Shown piece after piece: positions 58,141-64,000 of a DNA stretch of 64,000 nt. Each line of letters begins with the position of its first letter. Positions within the stretch are counted from its first letter, which is position 1. The stretch spans positions 19,816,438 to 19,880,437 of the forward strand of contig CM069598.1 of the NCBI GenBank assembly GCA_035771175.1, in the 5' to 3' direction. The translations under genes were made by a program, and so were the position numbers. The notes below the pieces were generated by a model. The model was given only the letters and a program-made list of their open reading frames with translations. It did not search any database and was not told the DNA's origin. Source of the stretch: Paratinospora sagittata. Taxonomy: Eukaryota > Streptophyta > Magnoliopsida > Ranunculales > Menispermaceae.

Positions 58141-59654
58141 CAACTCTAGATCTTGTTGCAAATGATTCTTGGTACCCTGATTCAGGAGCAACGAATCACA
58201 TCACTAGTGATTTGGACAACTTGTCGTTTGGATATTAATATCATGGACATACCAAAGTTCATGTTGGCAATGGCTCAGGTTTGGCTATTTCTCACATTAG
58301 CAGCTCATTCTTTTTATCATTACCTACTACATCATCTCAATGCAAACCTTTATATCTACAAAATCTATCACATTTCCCTCACATTACCCAAAACCTTATA
58401 AGAGTTTCTCAGTTTTACAAAGACAATTCTGTTTACTTTGAGTTTTACACTAACTATTGTCTTGCGAAAGATCTCACTTCTAAGGAGGTTCTTCTTCAAA
58501 GGACATTGCATGATGGCCTATATCATTTTGATTTTTCACACATCAACAAACCTAACAAAAGCTCAAGTACAAAGTCTAAAGCTTTTCTTGCATCTCAGCC
58601 ATCTTCTTGTATACTTGTTCCTAGTAGTTGTTCTTTATCTCCATTTTTAGACATATGGCATAAACGGCTGGGCCATCCAGCACCACTAATTGGATCTCAT
58701 GTTCTTAAGCAATATAACATTCCTTTCAAAATGAATAAAATCCCATTTGTTTGTACTCCTTGCCAGATGGGTAAAAGCCATAAATTCTCATTCTCTTATT
58801 CTAAATCTGTCTATACTGCACCTTTGCAATTAGTTGAGTCGGACTTTTAGAGTCTAGCACTAGTTGTCTTTCATCAAGGATTCAAATACTATGTTAGTTT
58901 TGTTGATGCTTACACTCAATTTACTTGGCTTTACTTTCTACACTATAAGTCTGAGGTTTACTTTCCTTTTGTTCATTTCAAGTCCCAAGTTGAACTTCAA
59001 TTTGATTCCAAAATTAAAAATTTTCAAACGGATTGGGGAGGTGAATTTAGATCCTTATCGTCTTACTTGAACTCTCGTGGTATAATTTATAGATTTTCTT
59101 GTCCTCATATTTTTGAGCAAAATGGTTTGCTAGAAAGAAAACATCGTCATGTTGTTGAGCTTGGCCTTACTCTTTTGGCTCAAGCCTCATTACCTTTGAA
59201 ATTCTGGTATGATGTTTTTTCTAGTGTTGTGTTTCTTATTAATCGAACTCCTATTTTGTGTCTTCAATATCAAAGTCCCTTTGAAGTTTTTTTTCATTAG
59301 AAACCTGATTATTTGTTTTACAAAGTATTTGGTTGTTTGTGTTTTCCTCATGTTAGACCTTATAATTCTCACAAACTAGATTTTTGATCTGTCCCTTCCA
59401 CATTCTTGAGTTATAGTCCTTCTCACAAAGGCTACAAATGTCTTGATTCAGATGACAAGATTTATATTCCAAGACATGTTGTTTTTTATGAACATACTTT
59501 ACCTTTTTTGTCTTTACAATCTAAATCTAAGTCCATGTGTTATGCTTCCTCTTCCTTTTCTCTTGATGTGTCTGCACCTTTACTAATTCCTATTTCAGCT
59601 AGTCCTGGGCTCTTTCTTCCTTCTTTTTCTCCATCTGCTTCTACTTCTCATTAG
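58141..59654 (+). pseudogene. copia pol: protease region, GAG-pre-integrase and integrase
   Basis: The DSGAT-type protease region is at about 58170-58200. At 58281-58850 the linker and GAG-pre-integrase read IWHKRLGHPAPLIGSHVLKQ and CTPCQMGKSHKFSF. A TAG at 58848-58850 replaces a conserved Trp. The core continues with FKYYVSFVDAYTQFTWLYFL, NFQTDWGGEFRSL and EQNGLLERKHRHVVELGLTL, carrying the D and E residues, then KFWYDVFSSVVFLINRTP. After TAG 59298-59300 come VFGCLCFPHVRPYNSHKLDF and SHKGYKCLDSDDKIYIPRHV, the end of the integrase region. The frame ends at TAG 59652-59654. Confidence 0.82.
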
Positions 59655-59783
59655 TCATCAAGTCCTTTGCCTATTACCAACACTTTATTATCCTCTGATT
59701 CTTCTCCTGATGTTGTTGTTGCTGATAACTCTTTATTAGTTTATGAACCAGAACATGTCTCACTCTGTTAACCACAACCCTCT

Positions 59784-60707
59784 TTGTCTACTACCAATAT
59801 TCATCCTATGGAAACTCGATCCAAACATGGTATTTTAAGACCAAATAAGCTATATAGTTACATATCTTCTCTTGATCTTAAAAAACCTGCTATTGTGCAT
59901 GATGTTTTATTACATGATAAATGGAAAGCTGCTGTGGTGGATGAATACGCAGCTCTAATGAAGAATGACACATGGTCATTAGTGCCTCTCCCTGCTGATA
60001 AGAATGTTGTAGGCTGCAAATGGGTCTTTAAGCTCAAAAAGAACCTGGAAGGTAATATTTCTAGATATAAAGCTAGATTAGTGGCCAAAGGATACTTGCA
60101 ACAAGCTGCTTTCGATTTTACAAAAACTTTTAGTCTTGTTGTTAAGCCTACATCCATAAGGGTTGTTCTTACCATTGCTTTGGCTAAAGGATGAGATATT
60201 AGGCAAATTGATGTGAACAATGTCTTTCTAAATGGAGAGCATCAAGAGGAAGTGTATATGGTGCAAGCACCTGGTTTTGAACATAATGATGACTCACATA
60301 AGCTAGTTTGTAAACTCCATAAAGCCCTTTATGGTTTAAAACAAGCTTCGAGAGCCTGGTTTGATAAACTGAGGACTTCTTTTCATACCATGGGATTTCA
60401 ATGTGCTAAGTTTGATCTTTCTCTTTTCACTCGGTTTACATCCACTTCAACTATTTTTATCCTTGTCTATGATGATGATATAGTACTTACTAGTAGCAAT
60501 CTAAGTGAATTGCAGCATATTCTTGTTGATTTGCATCGTAAGTTTGCTTTTAAGGATTTTTTATCACAAAGCTATTTTTTGGGAATTGAAGTGGTAAAGC
60601 AGTCGACTGGTTCTTATTGTCTCAACATAAACATATCTTTGATTTGTTGGAGCATGTTAATATGTCAAATGCATATCCTATGCCTACTCCTATGGTCAGT
60701 AGATTAA
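59784..60707 (+). pseudogene. copia pol: reverse transcriptase
   Basis: METRSKHGILRPNKLYSY opens the domain. GCKWVFKLKKNLEGNISRYK and RLVAKGYLQQAAFDF follow. TGA 60192-60194 replaces a Trp. QIDVNNVFLNGEHQEEVYM holds the first catalytic Asp, and KALYGLKQASRAWFDKL is intact. The catalytic box reads VYDDDIVLT instead of VYVDDIVLT (about 60463-60489), so Val of YVDD has become Asp. A frameshift near 60620 passes coding to the next frame. Confidence 0.85.
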
Positions 60708-61456
60708 GATTGTCAGCTTCACAAGGTGATCCCATTCCAAATGTAAGTGAATATCGAAGTGTAGCAGGTGTTTTGCAATCCATTGCCATTACTAGGCCTG
60801 AGATTGCATTTGCAGTTAACAAGGTGTGTCAATTCATGCAAGCACCTAGGGACACACATTAGAAGGACGTTAAGAGGATTTTGAGGTATCTCAAGGGTAC
60901 AATTGATTTTGGTCTCCATTTCTAGAAGTCTTCTCATTTTAAATGTCATTGGGTTTTTAGATGTTGATTGGGGGAGTAACTTGGATGATAAGCATTCTAC
61001 CACGGGGTTCTACATATTTTTGGGCAATAACCTTGTGTCTTAGTCATCTAAGAAACAACACACTGTTTCCCGTTTTAGTATAGAGGTCGAGTACCGTAGT
61101 CTAGGTGCTGCTACTTCAGAGGTTCTTTGGCTTCAATCCTTGCGTACTGAGTTCACATTCCACTCTTTAGGCCACCATTGATATGGTGTGAGAACTTGAG
61201 CACTGTTGCCTTATCAACCAACCCAGTGTTACATTCCCGAACCAAGCATATTGAGCTTGATCTATACTTTGTGAGGGAACGTGTTGCAACCAAACAACTA
61301 TTGGTTTATCATATGCTGGCCATTGATCAAACAATTGATGCGTTAACTAAGCCCTTGTCTGTTAACTTTTTTACTCGATTGAGATCTAAATTAACAGTCA
61401 CTTCACCTGTTAATTTAAGGGGGAAAGTTAGAGATAATGTATCTAGTTACAATTAA
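60617..61456 (+). pseudogene. copia pol: reverse transcriptase thumb and RNase H
   Basis: 60617-60862 continues with SQHKHIFDLLEHVNMSNAYP and SIAITRPEIAFAVNKVCQFM and stops at TAG 60860-60862 in a former Trp codon. A degraded middle (60863-61177) still shows a [17 protein letters not shown] RNase H motif. 61178-61456 has STNPVLHSRTKHIELDLYFV and IDALTKPL, the RNase H end. Confidence 0.8.
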
Positions 61457-61688
61457 AGTAGTTATTGTTGTAATAGTGGTAATTGTTTAGTTATAAGTTA
61501 GTTATTCTGTTAGTTGTCAGAAGTTTGTTATAAGTGTTGAATTGTCTCTTTTCTCCTTCATATATCTGTGTATCTATATATATACACATCTCTGTATTGT
61601 TGTAATTCATTCAATAGAATTGTGTTCAGTTGATTCCAGAGAATATCTTTGTTTTGTTCTTGATGTTCTTCCTCTTTGTTTTATAACT
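61426..61688 (+). repeat. 3' LTR of copia element, with polypurine tract upstream
   Basis: The tract aatttaagggggaa (61412-61425) precedes AGTTAGAG. The LTR ends ATAACT and is followed by GTAAG. It differs from the 5' LTR by scattered substitutions and an insertion near 61490-61500. Confidence 0.85.
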
Positions 61689-61693
61689 GTAAG

Positions 61694-61868
61694 GCTCTCC
61701 TTTTATAAGAAAGTAATATGAATATTTATTTATTTTGAGATAAGTAAAAGGGTTTATCTAATATAATTAAAAATGAGAATAGGGTAATCTCAAAGTAAAA
61801 GATTTGAAGTTGTAAGAGTAGAACAAAAAAATCAAAATAGAAAAAGCTCAAAATACAAGATATATATA
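61694..61868. other. AT-rich spacer
   Basis: No feature seen between the copia element and the CACTA-like repeats. Confidence 0.4.
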
Positions 61869-62033
61869 CTCCTAAAAAAGGCAACTTTTGTGGCAGCAAC
61901 AAAACTGTCACAGAAGGTTTTTTGTTGTGGCAGTTGTGTGACAGTTTTGAATGTGCCACAAAAACTGTTGTCACAAATACTTTTGTGACAACCCACCCCG
62001 GCACAAAAAGTATTCGTGACAGCTTTGACACCG

Positions 62034-62715
62034 TGTCACGGTCATGTCAAGACATGCACCGTCACTTAAGAAGAGGGTCCGTGAAGTTTCGTCTCAATCG
62101 GAGGTGGCAATCTCGTAAATATGGTCCAGTATGATTGGCCTCACATTTTGATGTTTCCTTTTGGAAACAAGCCAAAAGCTTAACATCTACCTTGAGGGGG
62201 AGGAGTAGTTGTCCAACTCTCCCTTATGGCCAATACTTGGCCATGCATAGGACACTCCCTTGGCGCAACCCAAGGGGCCGGCTACCATCATCCTAAAGGG
62301 GGTAATGGTAGTTCCCATAGCATTTGGGTAGGTTATGGGATACTGTTATCGAGTTAACAGTGCGAGGTTCACCAGTATGCAGGGCTGGGTACCTAACACT
62401 GTTATGCCACCCGCTATCTAGTTAAACGCATTGAGCTATCTTTAGCCTGCGTGCTAGAGTGTGCTTGTGAGGATACTCATGAGTGAGTTATCCATGGAAC
62501 TTACCGGTATTGCATGGTTCGGGGCAGCACTGTGCAAGTACTGCTATCGAAGGTATCCGAGTGATCCATCCGAGTGATTATCTTGCGCTACGCACAAGCA
62601 AGATATTTGAGTATTCCGCTGCAACATGAGTATATGCGTGAATGGCTGACCGAGAATATGCGTATTCGAGGTGCCGCATGGGTAACATGTTTGTCTTACA
62701 GGTATGCCCGTGACA
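62034..62715 (+). repeat. 5' LTR of short LTR element
   Basis: It starts with a near-palindrome GTCACGGTCATGTC-aa-GACATGCACCGTCAC and ends TATGCCCGTGACA. Confidence 0.9.
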
Positions 62716-62717
62716 TT

Positions 62718-62730
62718 TGGTATCAGAGCA
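62718..62730 (+). other. primer binding site, tRNA-Met type
   Basis: TGGTATCAGAGCA, two bases after the LTR. Confidence 0.9.
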
Positions 62731-62742
62731 GAAACAAGATTG

Positions 62743-63095
62743 CTTCGAGGTACTAGTGCAAGCAGATGCACAGGGTGAAGAACAATCTTAGTAAGTGGCA
62801 CGATGATGGGAGGATACTCGATACAATAGTTGACCCGAGCAATATCCGATAAGGCGATGGTTCCGAGTAGTGGTAAGGACTACTGGCCGTCATGGGTTCG
62901 AGGTACTAGTGCAAGCAGACGCACAGGGTGAAGAACAATCTCAGTGAGGAGAAGCACGAAGGTGCGATATGGTTCGAGGTACTAGTGCAAGCAGAAGCAC
63001 AGGGTGAAGAACAATCATCAAGATGATGGCGAGCACGGAAGTGCGTGGGTTCGAGGTACTAGTGCAAGCAGACGCACAGGGTGAAGAACAATGCC
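62743..63095 (+). repeat. four-copy internal repeat of short LTR element
   Basis: A unit of about 48 bp beginning TTCGAGGTACTAGTGCAAGC and continuing to AGGGTGAAGAACAAT occurs at about 62744, 62897, 62972 and 63049. The spacer between copies varies in length (about 100, 25 and 27 bp). Copies are nearly identical. Confidence 0.9.
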
Positions 63096-63245
63096 CCAGG
63101 GTAGATGATTATCGAGTAGGGGTGCGACAATCAGAAGGTACATATAGAGATGCCGATGAGAGAGGATCCGTCAGGAAGATGCAACAGGCAGATGAACTCA
63201 ACGATTGTGTCGATGAAGGGCATCGACCATTCAAGTGGGGTAGTT

Positions 63246-63927
63246 TGTCACGGTCATGTCAAGACATGTACCGTCACTTAAGAAGAGGGTCCGTGAAGTT
63301 TCGTCTCAATCGGAGGTGGCAATCTCGTAAATATGGCCCAGTATGATTGGCCTCACATTTTGATGCTTCTTTTTGGAAACAAGCCAAAATCTTAACATCT
63401 ACCTTGAGGGGGAGGAGTAGTTGTCCAACTCTCCCTTATGGCCAATACTTGGCCATGCATAGGACACTCCCTTGGCGCAACCCAAGGGGCCGGCTACCAT
63501 CATCCTGAAGGGGGTAATGGTAGTTCCCATAGCATTTAGGTAGGTTATGGGACACTGTTATGGAGTTAGCAGTGCGGGGTTCACCGGTATGCAGGGCTGG
63601 GTACCTAACACTGTTATGCCACCCGCTATCGAGTTGAACGCATTGAGCTATCTTTAGCCTGCGTGCTAGAGTGTGCTTGTGAGGATACTCATGAGTGAGT
63701 TATCCATGGAACTTACCGGTATTGCATGGTCCGGGGCAGCACTGTGCAAGTACTGCTATCGAAGGTATTCGAGTGATCCATCCGAGTGATTATCTTGCGC
63801 TACGCACAAGCAAGATATTTGAGTATTCCGCTGCAACATGAGTATATGTGTGAATGGCTGACCGAGAATATGCGTATTCGAGGTGCCGCATGGGTAACAT
63901 GTTTGTCTTACAGGTATGCCCGTGACA
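63246..63927 (+). repeat. 3' LTR of short LTR element
   Basis: It matches the 5' LTR over its full length, with substitutions such as GTACC for GCACC in the first 40 bases. It is followed directly by ACCG and CACTA-like sequence. Confidence 0.9.
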
Positions 63928-64000
63928 ACCGGCACAAATAGTTTTATTTGTGACAGTTCAACAACTGTCACAAAACATATTTATTTGTTTTAATCAACGT

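Larger units (their letters stand above)
47039..61688 (+). mobile_element. complete Ty1/copia element interrupted by a gypsy element
   Basis: LTRs at 47039-47283 and 61426-61688 and the perfect duplication GTAAG (47034-47038, 61689-61693) define it. Without the nested 47955-57753 element it is about 4.85 kb, normal for copia. Order: LTR, tRNA-Met primer site, gag with zinc knuckle, integrase, reverse transcriptase, RNase H, polypurine tract, LTR. The LTR ends are AGTTAG...CTAACT, not the usual TG...CA. Coding is broken mainly by nonsense codons at former Trp or Gln positions. Confidence 0.9.
62034..63927 (+). mobile_element. short non-coding LTR retrotransposon
   Basis: Two LTRs of identical length (682 bp each: 62034-62715 and 63246-63927) flank a 530-bp interior. 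The ends are TGTCACGG...CCGTGACA. ACCG flanks it on both sides (62030-62033, 63928-63931), a 4-bp target duplication or a 5-bp one with a mismatch. There is a tRNA-Met primer site and a weak polypurine tract (aagtggggtagtt). Nothing codes for gag or pol, so it is a TRIM- or LARD-like non-autonomous element. The LTRs differ at only a few positions, suggesting recent insertion. Confidence 0.88.
61869..64000 (+). mobile_element. CACTA-like element terminus with subterminal repeats (cut by window end)
   Basis: Many copies in both orientations of a motif around TTTGTGACAGTT / AACTGTCACAAA occur at 61885-62030 and again at 63932-64000. Such dense subterminal repeats are a feature of CACTA elements. 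A degenerate start (TACTCCTAAAAAAGGC, about 61869) resembles CACTACAAAAAAAGG. The LTR element 62034-63927 is inserted between the two blocks. No transposase is in the window. Confidence 0.45.

Noticed and set aside
58281..58850. A separate host gene
   Set aside because: The HKRLGHP and C-x2-C motifs identify it as copia GAG-pre-integrase.
62544..63971. Similar minus-strand open frames at 62544-62801 and 63756-63971
   Set aside because: Both are within the paired LTRs of the short element and have no recognisable domain.

Overview
This is nuclear DNA of a flowering plant, most likely a eudicot. It is AT-rich, has spliced genes with GT-AG introns, and carries a photosystem II antenna gene (LHCB3) and the last exon of a plant myosin VIII. 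Only those two host genes are recognisable, both in the first 9 kb. Almost everything else is transposable elements, many inserted into one another and most decayed. I see no rRNA or tRNA gene and no CRISPR array, and nothing bacterial.

Layout. 1-3415: 3' part of a Ty1/copia element, truncated by the window edge, apparently sitting in an intron of the myosin gene. 5682-6161: myosin VIII C-terminal exon. 7542-8717 (minus): LHCB3 in three exons, with a light-type promoter (GATA cluster, CCAAT, TATA) at about 8827-8997. 10451-19963: old Athila-like Ty3/gypsy element with both LTRs, a tRNA-Asp-type primer site and degraded gag-pol. About 20441-46175: a Mutator-like element (MULE) with two convergent genes, a plant-mobile-domain (PMD) gene on the plus strand and a MuDR-type transposase with a C-terminal OTU-like protease domain on the minus strand. 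46550-46880: LINE tail. 47039-61688: complete copia element split by a chromovirus-like gypsy element (47955-57753). 61869-64000: CACTA-like subterminal repeats containing a short non-coding LTR element (62034-63927).

The MULE is the structural backbone of the middle. Its PMD gene was split first by a 14.5-kb copia/SIRE-like element (21409-35887, duplication AGAAG) and again by a solo LTR (36130-38554, duplication AAAAG). Its transposase was split by another LTR (42166-44760). Removing these leaves a MULE of roughly 6.3 kb. The copia/SIRE-like element is itself interrupted in both LTRs. It has gag and a long single-frame ORF but no pol, and about 17 in-frame stops that can all be explained as C-to-T or G-to-A changes without a frameshift.

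The most unusual objects are: the PMD plus transposase-OTU MULE; the pol-less LTR element with a large accessory ORF; a copia element with AG...CT LTR ends and a perfect target duplication; an insertion bounded by two LTR 3' ends facing opposite ways; and the 1.9-kb non-coding LTR element with a four-copy internal repeat. Similarity statements come from reading the sequence by eye; no database search or alignment program was run.
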